Assembly (NCBI GenBank): GCA_001771575.1
Contig: MEUD01000001.1
Coordinates: 927,277-991,276 of the forward strand
Direction of reading: 5' to 3'
DNA length: 64,000 nucleotides
Origin: a candidate division WOR-1 bacterium RIFOXYB2_FULL_45_9
GTDB taxonomy: Bacteria; Margulisbacteria; WOR-1; O2-12-FULL-45-9; XYB2-FULL-48-7
This document shows positions 16,334-25,834 of the stretch, one piece after another. Both the position numbers and the translations under genes were made by a program. Under the pieces are notes generated by a model. The model did not search any database and was not told where the DNA came from. It saw only the letters and a program-made list of their open reading frames with translations. How positions within the stretch are numbered: the stretch's first letter is position 1; every line of letters starts with the position of its first letter.

Positions 16334-17881
16334 ATGTCGGTATATTCATTGTTTTACGTGGTGATAGTTGCGGTCGTCGTTTTCGGGCTGGCGATCGCTT
16401 ATCTGCTGATCAAACAGCAGCTGGCGGGCCAAAAGCTCCGGATCGCCGAAGAATCGGCCCGGAGAGTGACCGAAGAGGCCAAGAAAGAGGCGGAACGGAT
16501 CAGGAAGGAATCGATCCTGGAAGCCAAGGATGAGGGGATCCGCCAGCGGGCGGAACTGGAGCGCGAAGCCAAAGAGCGGAAGAACGAATTGACCGCGATG
16601 GAACGCCGTCTCCAGTCCCGGGAAGATCACCTGGAAAACAAAGAGAAGAATATCGATACCCGCGAAAAACAGATCAAAAAGATCGAGGACGACCTGGTCA
16701 AGCTCAAAGAGACCTTGCTGTCCGCCAAAGAGCAGTTGATCGTCCAGCTGGAAAAGATCGCCACCCTCTCCAAGGAGGAAGCGAAAAAGGAACTGCTGGA
16801 AAAGCTGGACAAGGAGCTGGAGGTTGAAGTCGCTAAAAAGATCAAGTCAAGCGAAGAAGAGGTCAGGAAAGAGTCCGACCGGCGGGCCCGCGAGATCCTG
16901 GCGACCGCGATCCAGCGCTGCGCCGTCGACCATGTCGTGGAGACCACGACCTCAATGGTTGAGCTCCCCAGCGACGACATGAAGGGACGGATCATCGGTC
17001 GGGAAGGACGCAACATCCGCTCCTTTGAGACCAAGACCGGCGTTGACCTGATCGTCGACGACACTCCGGAAGCGGTCATTCTTTCGAGCTTTGACCCCCT
17101 GCGCCGCGAAACGGCAAGGCTTACCCTGCAAAAACTGATCGCGGACGGTCGGATCCACCCAGCCAGGGTGGAAGAGATGTACGAAAAATCGAAGACCGAG
17201 CTCAAAAACGCCATGTGGGAGCACGGTGAGCGGGCCGCCATGGAGACCGGCGTGCATGGGGTTCCACCGGTAATCATCCAATTGCTTGGCCGGCTTCATT
17301 ATCGGACCTCCTACGGCCAGAACGTCCTGCAACATTCTATTGAAATGGCCCACCTGGCCGGGATGCTGGCGGCCGAGCTCGGAGCCAACGTCGCGCTGGC
17401 CAAACGGGCCGCCCTTCTGCACGATCTGGGAAAAGCGATCGACCAGGAAGTGGAAGGAACGCACGTCCGCCTTGGCGTAACATTCGCGCAAAAAGCTGGA
17501 GAATCTCCGGAGGTACTCCACGCCATGGAAGCCCATCATAACGACGTCGAGCCAAAGACCATAGAAGCGGTCATCGTCCAGGTCTGTGACGCCATCTCCA
17601 GCGCCCGGCCGGGCGCGCGGCGCGATTCACTGGAAGCCTACGTCAAGCGGCTGGAGAAGCTGGAAAGCGTCGCCAACTCGTTTGACGGGGTCGAAAAGAC
17701 CTTTGCCATTTCGGCCGGACGGGAAGTCAGGGTCATCGTCCAGCCGGACAGGATATCCGACGACCTGGCGACCAAACTGGCCCATGACATCGCTAAGAAG
17801 ATCGAGGCGGAGCTGGAATACCCAGGCGAGATCAAAGTAACGGTCGTCCGGGAGATCAGGGCTTCGGATGTCGCCAGATAA
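16334..17881 (+). CDS. rny: Ribonuclease Y
   Basis: A 515-residue membrane-anchored endoribonuclease that starts mRNA decay. Layout: one membrane helix (about residues 4-26), a long charged coiled coil (about 30-190), a KH domain with [12 protein letters not shown] (about 215-260), then an HD domain with [11 protein letters not shown]. The protein ends [14 protein letters not shown]. Length and order match the family. GAGGGGG lies 9-14 nt upstream of the ATG. It overlaps ymdB by 14 nt; rny-ymdB is a pairing conserved in many phyla. Confidence 0.97.
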   Translation: MSVYSLFYVVIVAVVVFGLAIAYLLIKQQLAGQKLRIAEESARRVTEEAKKEAERIRKESILEAKDEGIRQRAELEREAKERKNELTAMERRLQSREDHLENKEKNIDTREKQIKKIEDDLVKLKETLLSAKEQLIVQLEKIATLSKEEAKKELLEKLDKELEVEVAKKIKSSEEEVRKESDRRAREILATAIQRCAVDHVVETTTSMVELPSDDMKGRIIGREGRNIRSFETKTGVDLIVDDTPEAVILSSFDPLRRETARLTLQKLIADGRIHPARVEEMYEKSKTELKNAMWEHGERAAMETGVHGVPPVIIQLLGRLHYRTSYGQNVLQHSIEMAHLAGMLAAELGANVALAKRAALLHDLGKAIDQEVEGTHVRLGVTFAQKAGESPEVLHAMEAHHNDVEPKTIEAVIVQVCDAISSARPGARRDSLEAYVKRLEKLESVANSFDGVEKTFAISAGREVRVIVQPDRISDDLATKLAHDIAKKIEAELEYPGEIKVTVVREIRASDVAR

Positions 17882-18686
17882 GCTCAAACTTTTATTTATC
17901 GGGGATATCGTAGGCGCCTTTGGGCGAGCGGTCGTCAGGCGCCTGCTACCCGATCTGAAAAGCGAATACTCCATTGACGTAACAATCGCCAACGGCGAAA
18001 ACTGCGCCCACGGTTTCAGCATCACCGAAAAGATATATAACGATCTCCTTAGCGCCGGAGTTGACGCCTTCACCATGGGAAACCACGTCTGGGAAAAGAG
18101 AGAAGTCGTCAACAAAGCTCATTTGTTTGACAAAATGGCCCGTCCGGCTAATTACCCTCCGGGGACGCCAGGCAACGATCACCTGATCATCGACGTTAAA
18201 GGGGCGAAGCTCGGCCTGCTCAACCTGAACGGCCGGGTCTTTATGCAATGCATGGATTGCCCTTTTCAGGCAGCCGAGCGGATCATCCCCAAAATAAAAG
18301 AGAAGACCAATTTGATTCTGGTCGATATGCACGCCGAAGCGTCGTCGGAAAAATGCGCCATGGGTTATTTTTTGGACGGCAAAGTCTCCGCGATCATCGG
18401 CACGCATACTCACGTTCAAACCGCCGACGAGCGGGTCTTGACCGGCGGAACGGGCTTTATCTCTGATGTTGGCATGACCGGGCCGCTTGATTCGATCATC
18501 GGCATGAAGAAAGAGCAGGTCATGCGCCGGATAATCAAACAAATGCCGGAACGGCTGGAACCAGCCTCGGAAGGCCCGGGACTTTTTAACGGCGTGGTCG
18601 TCACGCTCGACGTTAATAGCGGAAAAACATTAGAAATTGCCAGGATCAAGAGGATAACCGAACCGCTAAAAGTAGAAGAAAACTAA
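17868..18686 (+). CDS. ymdB: YmdB-type metallophosphoesterase
   Basis: This 272-residue protein matches the TIGR00282/YmdB family. It shows [13 protein letters not shown] at the start, then [28 protein letters not shown] and [12 protein letters not shown]. The metal-binding Asp, Asn and His residues lie in these motifs. YmdB of Bacillus hydrolyses 2',3'-cyclic nucleotides and affects biofilm and motility decisions. That is suggestive given the exopolysaccharide locus in this window, but it is not evidence of a link. The start overlaps rny and the end overlaps valS (convergent) by 4 nt. Confidence 0.93.
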   Translation: MSPDKLKLLFIGDIVGAFGRAVVRRLLPDLKSEYSIDVTIANGENCAHGFSITEKIYNDLLSAGVDAFTMGNHVWEKREVVNKAHLFDKMARPANYPPGTPGNDHLIIDVKGAKLGLLNLNGRVFMQCMDCPFQAAERIIPKIKEKTNLILVDMHAEASSEKCAMGYFLDGKVSAIIGTHTHVQTADERVLTGGTGFISDVGMTGPLDSIIGMKKEQVMRRIIKQMPERLEPASEGPGLFNGVVVTLDVNSGKTLEIARIKRITEPLKVEEN

Positions 18687-21358
18687 CCCAGGTCTTTAAT
18701 CCGCTCCGAAAGCGCCTTAACCTTTTCACTATACTCAATCTGACGTTCTTTTTCTTTTTGGACCGCTTCCGGATTGGCCCGAGCAACAAAATTGGCATTA
18801 CCCAGCCGTTCGGTAATTTTAATGATCTCGGCTGCAAGTCTCTCCTTTTCCTTGGTCAGGCGGGCAACTTCCTTGTTCAGGTCAATAAAACCTCCCAGCG
18901 GGACGTATATGGTCGCTCCGGTGATCGTGGCGGAAGCTGATTGCGCCGGTTTGGCGTCAAGTTTAGCCACAATCGTTAGCTTGCTGACCTTGGTCAGGGC
19001 TTTAACATACATTTCGACCGGTTGACGATTCGAAACAATGACCACTTCCACCTCGCCGGTATGCGGTACGTTAAATTCCGCCCTGATGTTCCTGATCGCC
19101 CTGATCACTTCCATGGAAAAAGCCATCGCCTCCTCCGCCTTGGGATCGATCAATGATCGGTCGGCTTTAGGCCATGGTTGGACCATGAGCGATTCCACCG
19201 GTTTGACGACCGTCCGCCCGTTTAGCCTTTGATAATTTTCTTCGGTAATAAACGGCATAAAAGGATGGAGGATCTTCATCGTCCCTTCCAAAACGGTCAG
19301 CAGAACCGCTAACGTTGTTTCTTTAGCCTCAAGATCGTCACCATACAAGCGGATCTTGGCAAGTTCAACGTACCAGTCGCAGAATTCCGACCAGATAAAG
19401 TCGTACAAAGTTTTGGCCGCTTCGCCAAATTCATAGGCTTCAATGGCGGCGGAAACTTTGTCGATCGTCGAGTTGTAACGAGAAAGGATCCAACGGTCAA
19501 CTAGCTCACTCCCTCCCGCCTGCGGCGGGTTTCCCCTTCTCTTGTTAAGAGAGGGGGAGGAAGGGGGTGAGTTAAGAAGCACAAACCTGCTGACATTCCA
19601 GATCTTGTTGGCAAAGTTACGGGCCTCGGTGATCTTTTCTTCGGAAAGTTTAACATCCTGCCCCTGACCAGCGATCAGCGAAATAAAAGCAAAGCGGAGA
19701 GCATCCGCCCCCGCTCGGTCGATAACTTCCAGCGGATCAATAACGTTCCCCCATGATTTGCTCATCTTTTTACCGTGAATATCTTTCACTAAGCCATGGA
19801 TATAGACCGTATGAAACGGCTCATTTTTCATAAAATGCAGACCGGCCATGATCATCCGGGAGACCCAGAAAGTAATAATGTCGTAGCTGGTAACTAAAAC
19901 ATCGGTTGGATAATGGTTTTTAAGGTCACCCGTCTGATTAGGCCAGCCTAACGTGGAAAATGGCCACAACGCCGAGCTGAACCAAGTGTCAAATACGTCA
20001 GGATCTTGAACCCAGCCGTCACCCTTTGGCGGTTCTTCACCGACGTAGATTTCGTCCCCTTTATACCAAGCCGGGACCTGATGCCCCCACCAAAGCTGGC
20101 GGGAGATACACCAGTCACGCAAATTGGTCATCCACTGGAGATAGACCTTAGTCCAGCGTTCCGGAACATACTTGATCCGGCCATCTTCCACCGCGGCGAT
20201 CGCTTTTTCGGCGAGCGGTTTCACTTTTACGAACCATTGATCTGAAAGATATGGTTCAATAACAGTTTTACAGCGATAACAGTGCCCGACGGAGTTTTGA
20301 TAATCTTCGACCTTTTCCAAAAAGCCTTGTTCTTCAAGCAATTTAACGATCAATTCTCTGGCTTTTCCCCGATCCATCCCTTCAATCCCTACTACTCCCT
20401 GTCGCTCCTCATCACTCCCAAATTCGCCAAGCGTGATCTTCCCATCAGGGGTTAAGACGTTGATGAAGGGGAGATTATGCCTCATTCCCATTTCATAATC
20501 GTTGGGGTCATGCGCCGGGGTGACTTTAACGGCGCCGGTCCCAAATTCCTGGTCGACAAATTGGTCTTTGATGATCGGAATATGCCTGCCAACCAGAGGC
20601 AAGATCAAGTTCTTGCCGGCCAGGTGTTTGTAGCGTTCATCCCGGGGATTGACGGCAACCGCGGTGTCACCCAGCATTGTTTCCGGCCGGGTGGTGGCGA
20701 CAACGACAAATTCCTTACTCCCCTCAACCGGGTATTTTATATGCCAAAGTGACCCGTTCTTGTTCTCGTGTTCAACTTCGATGTCTGACAGGGCTGTTTG
20801 ACAGCGGGGACACCAATTTATGATCCGCTTTCCACGGTAAATTAATCCCTCGTTGTAAAGCTGGACAAAATGGCGCTTGACCGCCCGCGACAACCCTTCA
20901 TCCATCGTGAAGCGTTCGCGCGACCAATCGCAGGAAGCGCCTAAACGGCGCAACTGGCAAGTGATCCGTCCGCCGTACTCTTTTTTCCACTCCCAGACCT
21001 TCTCGACGAATTTGTCCCGTCCCAGATCTTCTTTCTTCTTCCCCTCTTTTTTTAATTCTCGCTCGACCACGTTCTGCGTGGCGATCCCGGCGTGATCGGT
21101 CCCCGGGACCCAAAGGGTTTCAAAGCCGTTCATTCTTTTGTAGCGGATCAGCAGGTCCTGAATGGAGTTGTTTAAAGCATGGCCCATGTGAAGTGAACCG
21201 GTGACATTGGGAGGAGGGATTACAATCGTAAAGGTCTTCCCAGCCCCTAGTCCCTTAGTCCCTGCGGCAGGCTTGAATAGACCAGTCCCTTCCCAAAAAG
21301 CGTACCACTTTTGTTCGACTTCGGCTGGATTATAGACTTTAGCTAGTTCTTCGCTCAT
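18683..21358 (-). CDS. valS: Valyl-tRNA synthetase with a repeat-derived insert
   Basis: The 891-residue class I enzyme charges tRNA-Val. It has V-I-P-P-P-N-V-T-G-S-L-H-M-G-H (the HIGH box) near residue 50, an editing domain, G-K-K-M-S-K-S-W-G-N (the KMSKS box) near residue 525, the anticodon-binding domain beginning V-D-R-W-I-L-S-R-Y-N, and the C-terminal coiled coil. At residues about 596-618, between F-V-L-L-N and the anticodon domain, lies a 22-24-residue stretch (S-P-P-S-S-P-S-L-N-K...) not expected in ValS. It is encoded by a strong palindrome at 19503-19573 and keeps the frame. A GAGG site precedes the ATG, with a TATAAT box at 21381-21386. Confidence 0.96.
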   Translation of the reverse strand: MSEELAKVYNPAEVEQKWYAFWEGTGLFKPAAGTKGLGAGKTFTIVIPPPNVTGSLHMGHALNNSIQDLLIRYKRMNGFETLWVPGTDHAGIATQNVVERELKKEGKKKEDLGRDKFVEKVWEWKKEYGGRITCQLRRLGASCDWSRERFTMDEGLSRAVKRHFVQLYNEGLIYRGKRIINWCPRCQTALSDIEVEHENKNGSLWHIKYPVEGSKEFVVVATTRPETMLGDTAVAVNPRDERYKHLAGKNLILPLVGRHIPIIKDQFVDQEFGTGAVKVTPAHDPNDYEMGMRHNLPFINVLTPDGKITLGEFGSDEERQGVVGIEGMDRGKARELIVKLLEEQGFLEKVEDYQNSVGHCYRCKTVIEPYLSDQWFVKVKPLAEKAIAAVEDGRIKYVPERWTKVYLQWMTNLRDWCISRQLWWGHQVPAWYKGDEIYVGEEPPKGDGWVQDPDVFDTWFSSALWPFSTLGWPNQTGDLKNHYPTDVLVTSYDIITFWVSRMIMAGLHFMKNEPFHTVYIHGLVKDIHGKKMSKSWGNVIDPLEVIDRAGADALRFAFISLIAGQGQDVKLSEEKITEARNFANKIWNVSRFVLLNSPPSSPSLNKRRGNPPQAGGSELVDRWILSRYNSTIDKVSAAIEAYEFGEAAKTLYDFIWSEFCDWYVELAKIRLYGDDLEAKETTLAVLLTVLEGTMKILHPFMPFITEENYQRLNGRTVVKPVESLMVQPWPKADRSLIDPKAEEAMAFSMEVIRAIRNIRAEFNVPHTGEVEVVIVSNRQPVEMYVKALTKVSKLTIVAKLDAKPAQSASATITGATIYVPLGGFIDLNKEVARLTKEKERLAAEIIKITERLGNANFVARANPEAVQKEKERQIEYSEKVKALSERIKDLG
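19503..19573. repeat. Palindromic repeat inserted in frame inside valS
   Basis: The outer arms CTCACTCCCTCC and GGAAGGGGGTGAG pair almost fully. Inside are CCCGCC-TGC-GGCGGG and CCCCTTCTCTT-GTT-AAGAGAGGGGG, giving a three-way folded structure. The unit adds about 23 codons to valS without breaking it, as Rickettsia palindromic elements do in their host genes. Confidence 0.75.
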
Positions 21359-21416
21359 TGTTTTCCTCGATTATCGTCTAATTATAGCAAAGATATGGCG
21401 ATTCTGGAACAAGAGC

Positions 21417-21444
21417 TGAAATTCCGGCATATTTTATTGGATAA
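21417..21444 (+). promoter_or_regulatory. Candidate sigma-28-like motif before an unknown gene
   Basis: TGAAATTC (21417-21424) - 12 nt - TTGGATAA (21437-21444). The spacing is the same as in the glucan locus, but the -10 half lacks the first C of the CGATA core. The ATG of the next gene is 29 nt downstream. Confidence 0.4.
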
Positions 21445-21473
21445 TCTTGTAGTTATAGTGAAAGGAATTAATT

Positions 21474-21908
21474 ATGATCAGGATAGGCAAGGTCACTGTT
21501 TCGACCGTAAAAAAACAAATCTATTGTTTGATCCGGCCAAACATTGCAAAGTTAGCCGCTAAAGCTTCCGCCGGAACATTGAACATGAACGAACTGCTCC
21601 ACCTGGTCATATTTTTAGAAAAAAAACCTCAAGCGTTCGATCTTGAGGAAACAAGAATGATCAAATATGATATCCTGACCCAGGTTATTGATGAATATCG
21701 GGAAAGCATGAGGGAAGTAGCCTTACACGGTCGCAATTTATTAGACGGTCAATCCCGATCATTCCCTTCAGTGGTCAATGAGGACACGCTTTCTTTCGGT
21801 CATCCTTCTCCGACCACCTCCGCCGATCCTGAATTAAGCGGGGTTGTCGTCAATGTCGAGGAACTGCCAAACTCGCACCGCGTTTATTACCATCCGGAAA
21901 AGAAGTAG
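21474..21908 (+). CDS. Unknown protein, 144 residues
   Basis: I do not recognise this protein. It has an AAAGGA ribosome binding site and no signal peptide or membrane helix. Residues 1-90 are mixed helix and strand with several Lys and Glu runs (L-V-I-F-L-E-K-K-P-Q-A-F-D-L-E-E-T-R). Residues 95-125 are rich in Ser, Pro and Thr, suggesting a flexible linker, and the end is H-R-V-Y-Y-H-P-E-K-K. It stands alone between divergent valS and convergent ftcD. The upstream motif at 21417-21444 could place it in the same regulon as the glucan locus. Confidence 0.65.
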   Translation: MIRIGKVTVSTVKKQIYCLIRPNIAKLAAKASAGTLNMNELLHLVIFLEKKPQAFDLEETRMIKYDILTQVIDEYRESMREVALHGRNLLDGQSRSFPSVVNEDTLSFGHPSPTTSADPELSGVVVNVEELPNSHRVYYHPEKK

Positions 21909-21910
21909 CT

Positions 21911-22789
21911 TTACAAGTAATGTTCAATGATCATTTCTTCGGTCAAGCGATTTAGCCGCAAATAATCCTTCATCCCCTCAAAACAAGCGGAGGCCGGGAT
22001 CAACCCGACCAGTTCCGAGCCTTCTATCTCGACTTCATATTCTTTCGCCCATTTATTGATCTCGTCAAAGAGCTTTTTGAGCGAGGTTTTCTGATGATCG
22101 ACGATATTAACCGAGACCTGGGTCAGGCCCCGGCTAGGAAGCTCTAATCCAAGCGCTCTGACTCCCGGCAGGCCGCCGTTTTTCTCCCTAATATTCTTGG
22201 CAATCGATTGCGAAAGGTCACGTTCTCTGGCTTTCAAGTTAACATTAAAAGCGATCAGAAACTCCCGGGCCCCAACTGCCACAGCGCCAGCGCTTGGGTT
22301 AAGCCCATGTCCAACGTCAGGACAGCGCGCTGGAGTGTTTATTTCCTGCTTAAGGGCTCCATAGCCCCCTTTGCGGACCATTGGGAGGTCGCGACGTTCC
22401 TTGAGAATGGCCGCTTCGCCGTAGAAATAAACAGGAAGCTTTAATTTCTCCCAAAGTTCATTCCCCAATTCTCTGGCTAAGTCGGCTGTTTCCGCCATTG
22501 AACAATCTCGCAGTGGAATAAAAGGGATAACATCGACCACGCCAATATAGGGGTGAACTCCCGCGTGGTCTCGGATATCAAGAAGTTGCATTGCCCGTTC
22601 GGTCAGTTCAAACGCGGCTTGTTTGATCGCTCGCGGCTCCCCCCACATAGTGACAACGGAGCGATTATGATCGGGATCGGAGTGGAGGTCTCGCACTTTG
22701 GCAGACCTAACAGCGAAAACTATTTCTTCAATTATCCCGCTATCGGCCCCTTCAGAAAAATTGGGGACGCATTCGATAAGCTTAGTCAC
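21911..22789 (-). CDS. ftcD: Glutamate formimidoyltransferase
   Basis: The enzyme moves a formimino group between glutamate and tetrahydrofolate, linking histidine breakdown to one-carbon metabolism. The protein opens [14 protein letters not shown], the FtcD start. It continues with D-P-D-H-N-R-S-V-V-T, D-H-A-G-V-H-P-Y-I-G-V-V-D-V-I-P-F-I-P and F-Y-G-E-A-A. I choose the GTG at 22789 (292 residues), because a longer reading to 22846 adds 19 basic residues that simply overlap ftsH. Only the transferase domain is present; the cyclodeaminase domain is missing, as in many bacteria. It overlaps ftsH by 8 nt. Confidence 0.92.
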   Translation of the reverse strand: MTKLIECVPNFSEGADSGIIEEIVFAVRSAKVRDLHSDPDHNRSVVTMWGEPRAIKQAAFELTERAMQLLDIRDHAGVHPYIGVVDVIPFIPLRDCSMAETADLARELGNELWEKLKLPVYFYGEAAILKERRDLPMVRKGGYGALKQEINTPARCPDVGHGLNPSAGAVAVGAREFLIAFNVNLKARERDLSQSIAKNIREKNGGLPGVRALGLELPSRGLTQVSVNIVDHQKTSLKKLFDEINKWAKEYEVEIEGSELVGLIPASACFEGMKDYLRLNRLTEEMIIEHYL

Positions 22790-24575
22790 CCTGCAGCCCT
22801 TTGAGCGCCTCCTCCAGGATGCTGTTCTCCAGGGTCTCTTTTTCAATGAGCAGTTTGGCCATCTCTTCGACCTTCCCCCGGTTCTTTGAGAGAAGCGCTC
22901 TCGCCCGGTCGTGGCATTCAGAAATGATCCTCTCGATTTCGTGATCTATTTCATCGGCGGTCTGCTCCGAATAATCCTTCATTTCGGCAATGTCGCGACC
23001 CAAAAAGATCTGCCGGTCTTTGCGGCCAAAGGTCCGGGGGCCAAGCTTGCTCATGCCAAACTCGGTCACCATCCGCTTGGCCAGGTCGGTCGATCGCTCC
23101 AGATCGTTATGAGCGCCGGAGCTGGGCTCGTTAAAGATCATTTCTTCAGCCACTCGTCCGCCTAGCAGAACGGTAATCTCTTCCGTCGCCTGGGAACGGG
23201 TCACCAGGTATTTGTCCTCCATCGGTAGTTGAAGGGTGTAACCAAGGGCCATACCGCGCGGCAGGATCGAGATCTTGTGCACTTTATCGGTGTTCTTTAA
23301 GATCTGTGAAAGAACCGCGTGACCAACTTCATGATAGGCGACCCTTGATTTTTCGTTATCGGAAATAACTTTGCTTTTCTTTTCCGGTCCGGCGATCACC
23401 CGATCGACCGCTTCTTCAACTTCCTCGATCCCAACCTCTTTTTTATCGGTCCGCGCCGCCAGGATGGCCGCTTCGTTCAAAACATTCTCCAGATCAGCGC
23501 CGGAAAATCCGGGGGTCCTTCTGGCAACTACCGACAGTTCCACATCTTTGGCAAATGGCTTCCCTTTGGCGTGGATCTTTAGAATATCTTCCCGTCCTTT
23601 AAGGTCTGGTTTATCAAGAACGATCCTCCGGTCAAACCTTCCGGGACGAAGCAAGGCCGGATCAAGGATATCGGGCCGGTTGGTCGCGGCGATCACGATC
23701 GTATTGGCCTTAGGATCAAAACCGTCCATCTCGACCAGCAATTGGTTGAGAGTTTGTTCGCGCTCGTCATGCCCGCCGCCAAGTCCGGCGCCGCGATGGC
23801 GGCCGACTGCGTCAATTTCATCCATAAAAATGATCGATGGGGTCTGTTTTTTGGCCTGTTCAAACACTGAACGAACCCGAGAAGCGCCGACCCCCACGAA
23901 CATTTCCACAAAGTCAGAACCGGAGATCGAAAAGAAGGGAACCCCGGCTTCGCCGGCGATCGCCCTGGCTAATAATGTTTTTCCGGTCCCTGGAGGCCCC
24001 ATTAAAAGCAGCCCCTTGGGGATCTTTGCCCCTAATGCTTGATATTTGGCGGGATTCTTGAGAAAATCAACGATTTCTTTAAGTTCTTCCTTTGCCTCGT
24101 CAACGCCGGCAACATCGGCAAAAGTCACCGTAACTTTGCCGGTCTGCTGTTTCGCGTTTGCCCGGCCAAAAGACATCGCCTGGCTATTGGCCCCTTGCGC
24201 CTGCCGCATAATCAGCCACCAGAGAAAAAAGAAGAAGACGATCGGAAAAAGGAGCTGGATCGCCAGGTTCCAGGCCCAGCTTGATTCGACCGGTGATTCA
24301 ACCTTAATGGAAACCCCTTTTTCACGGAGCATCGGGACAAGATTTGGGTAATTGAGGGCATGGGTGCGAAAGCTGGTCTTATCTTTCAACTCCCCGGTGA
24401 TCACGTCGCCGGAAATCGTAACCTGGCTGATCTTCCCCTGGTCAGAGCTATCAAGAAAACTGGAGAAAGGAAGTTCCGTGACCTTTGATTCCGTGTTGAA
24501 AAGGGGGGCAATGATCGCCGCTCCCAACAAGAAAACGATCAGATATGTGGTAATTACGCGCCAGTTGGCTTTCAT
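22782..24575 (-). CDS. ftsH: ATP-dependent membrane protease FtsH
   Basis: A 597-residue AAA+ zinc protease that degrades misassembled membrane proteins and short-lived regulators. Two membrane helices (about 5-24 and 102-123) flank a small periplasmic domain. The AAA domain has G-P-P-G-T-G-K-T (193-200), [12 protein letters not shown] and the arginine-finger region R-P-G-R-F-D-R-R. The protease site is H-E-V-G-H (near residue 415), with the distal Asp in the expected helix. A TGGTATAAT extended -10 (hexamer 24583-24588) ends 7 nt before the ATG, so translation is likely leaderless. mazG lies just upstream. Confidence 0.97.
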   Translation of the reverse strand: MKANWRVITTYLIVFLLGAAIIAPLFNTESKVTELPFSSFLDSSDQGKISQVTISGDVITGELKDKTSFRTHALNYPNLVPMLREKGVSIKVESPVESSWAWNLAIQLLFPIVFFFFLWWLIMRQAQGANSQAMSFGRANAKQQTGKVTVTFADVAGVDEAKEELKEIVDFLKNPAKYQALGAKIPKGLLLMGPPGTGKTLLARAIAGEAGVPFFSISGSDFVEMFVGVGASRVRSVFEQAKKQTPSIIFMDEIDAVGRHRGAGLGGGHDEREQTLNQLLVEMDGFDPKANTIVIAATNRPDILDPALLRPGRFDRRIVLDKPDLKGREDILKIHAKGKPFAKDVELSVVARRTPGFSGADLENVLNEAAILAARTDKKEVGIEEVEEAVDRVIAGPEKKSKVISDNEKSRVAYHEVGHAVLSQILKNTDKVHKISILPRGMALGYTLQLPMEDKYLVTRSQATEEITVLLGGRVAEEMIFNEPSSGAHNDLERSTDLAKRMVTEFGMSKLGPRTFGRKDRQIFLGRDIAEMKDYSEQTADEIDHEIERIISECHDRARALLSKNRGKVEEMAKLLIEKETLENSILEEALKGLQGD

Positions 24576-24582
24576 AGAGAGT

Positions 24583-24588
24583 ATTATA
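24583..24588 (-). promoter_or_regulatory. Extended -10 box of ftsH
   Basis: TGGTATAAT on the minus strand, 7 nt before the ftsH ATG. It lies at the very end of mazG. No good -35 box is visible. Confidence 0.55.
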
Positions 24589-25396
24589 CCATTTTTTCGG
24601 ACGCTTTGACCTGTTTCCAGAGCGAATCCATCTCGGAAACGGTCATTTGCCTGGCGGAGAGATCGTCCTCGATCCCGCTAAAGCGCCGGATAAATTTTTT
24701 ATTCGCCTGCTGGAGGGCGTCTTCGGGATCGATCTCCAGCTTGCGCGCGACATTGACGACAGAAAAGAGAAGATCCCCTATCTCCTCTCGGATCATCTTT
24801 TTTCTGCTTTTTTGCTTATCGCTTACCGCTTTCCCGCTTTTCCTAAGCAACTCCGCGATCTCGGCCCGTTCTTCGTCAACCTTCTCCCAGGCGCCGGCGA
24901 CATCGTCCCAGTCAAAACCGACCCGAGCCGCCTTTTTCTGGATTTTATCCGCCCGGGAAAGGGCCGGCAATGACTTAGGAATACTATCCAACATCCCTTT
25001 CCCTGTCCCGTAAACCGTCGACCGTTTCTCCTCTCTCTTAATCTTTTCCCATCTCCGCCAAACCTCTTCTTTATTCTTAGCCTTTGCCTTCCCAAAGACA
25101 TGAGGATGCCGTCTGATCATCTTTTCGGTAATAACTTTAACAACCTGATTAATGTCAAATTTCCGCTTTTGGCTGGCAAATACTGAAAGCATCACTATAT
25201 GAAGGAGCATATCTCCCAGCTCTTCGCAAAGGTGGTCAAAGTCCTTATGGTCAATCGCCTCTATCGCCTCATATACTTCTTCAATAAGAAAAGGCTTAAG
25301 GCTCGCAAAGGTCTGCTCTCGATCCCAAGGGCATTTCTTCCTAAGGATCGCCACAACTTTCACCAGTTCTTCAAATGATTGGCCGGTCTTGTTCAT
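24584..25396 (-). CDS. mazG: Nucleoside triphosphate pyrophosphohydrolase MazG
   Basis: The 270-residue protein has the two-domain MazG layout. The first domain (about 1-125) starts L-V-K-V-V-A-I-L-R-K-K-C-P-W-D-R-E-Q-T and includes E-E-V-Y-E-A-I and E-E-L-G-D-M-L-L-H. The second domain shows E-E-I-G-D-L-L-F-S-V-V-N-V-A-R. These Glu/Asp residues bind magnesium. MazG splits (d)NTPs to monophosphates and cleans damaged nucleotides or lowers ppGpp. The V-G-F-D-W and K-L-R-R-F/K-F-I-R-R-F signature regions agree. The -10 TATAAT ends 7 nt before the ATG. Confidence 0.95.
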   Translation of the reverse strand: MNKTGQSFEELVKVVAILRKKCPWDREQTFASLKPFLIEEVYEAIEAIDHKDFDHLCEELGDMLLHIVMLSVFASQKRKFDINQVVKVITEKMIRRHPHVFGKAKAKNKEEVWRRWEKIKREEKRSTVYGTGKGMLDSIPKSLPALSRADKIQKKAARVGFDWDDVAGAWEKVDEERAEIAELLRKSGKAVSDKQKSRKKMIREEIGDLLFSVVNVARKLEIDPEDALQQANKKFIRRFSGIEDDLSARQMTVSEMDSLWKQVKASEKMV

Positions 25397-25403
25397 AACA
25401 TGT

Positions 25404-25409
25404 ATTATA
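25404..25409 (-). promoter_or_regulatory. -10 box of mazG
   Basis: TATAAT on the minus strand, 7 nt before the mazG ATG, which implies a leaderless message. The -35 region (TGAAGC) is weak. Confidence 0.5.
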
Positions 25410-25500
25410 CTACACGCTCTGCGTTCGCTTCAGCCTTTTGTCCCTCCTTCTGTCCCGCCCTTGCCCGTGCCTTTGCCTTAGCCTTTTCCTCTCCCCCCAT

Positions 25501-25528
25501 GCAAGTTTTTACCATTTGGAAACGATAA
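25501..25528 (+). promoter_or_regulatory. Candidate sigma-28-like promoter before the three unknown genes
   Basis: GCAAGTTT (25501-25508) - 12 nt - AACGATAA (25521-25528). The -10 half is identical to that at 54485-54492. The -35 half is closer to the classic FliA form TAAAGTTT than to the TGAAATTW of the other copies. The ATG at 25556 is 27 nt downstream. Confidence 0.5.
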
Positions 25529-25555
25529 ATAAGTGAACGGACAAGCAAACAAACT

Positions 25556-25834
25556 ATGACAAATAACGGACAAGAAGAGAAAAAAAGCGGCCCGAACCTC
25601 CAGGCTTTGGGCCTGAAATCGTCGATGGAAGTCATCGACATTTTAGGCCTGCTCCGGATCGACGGCGAACCGGTCGTAAAAAACGACCAAGCGCTCCTCG
25701 ACCCGAAGGAAAAGGCCCGGACAGTCATTGAATATTTTGTCGAGAAGCATAATTTGAAGCCAGGGGAATTGCCCTATTTGGCCGCCGCGATCAAAACTGA
25801 ATTAAAGAGCGGCCGCCTGGCGTGGAGAAAATAA
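25556..25834 (+). CDS. Unknown small protein, 92 residues (first of three)
   Basis: I do not recognise it. It is soluble, with a polar start (T-N-N-G-Q-E-E-K-K-S-G) followed by helices. A conserved-looking core is S-M-E-V-I-D-I-L-G-L-L-R-I-D-G-E-P-V, with a C-terminal helix ending S-G-R-L-A-W-R-K. Its TAA overlaps the ATG of the next gene (TAATG), and that pattern repeats between the second and third genes. The three are therefore one translationally coupled unit. No good ribosome binding site precedes the ATG. Confidence 0.6.
   Translation: MTNNGQEEKKSGPNLQALGLKSSMEVIDILGLLRIDGEPVVKNDQALLDPKEKARTVIEYFVEKHNLKPGELPYLAAAIKTELKSGRLAWRK

Noticed and set aside
21241..21300. A second palindromic insert near the valS start (CCTGCGGCAGG)
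   Set aside because: It is only an 11-bp palindrome, and the encoded stretch before the PPPNVTG motif is of near-normal length, so it may be ordinary coding sequence.
25405..25728. A minus-strand open frame with a Lys/Ala/Arg-rich tail
   Set aside because: It overlaps the first unknown plus-strand gene, has no ribosome binding site, and its odd composition comes from a low-complexity GCCTTTGCC-like DNA stretch at 25430-25500.
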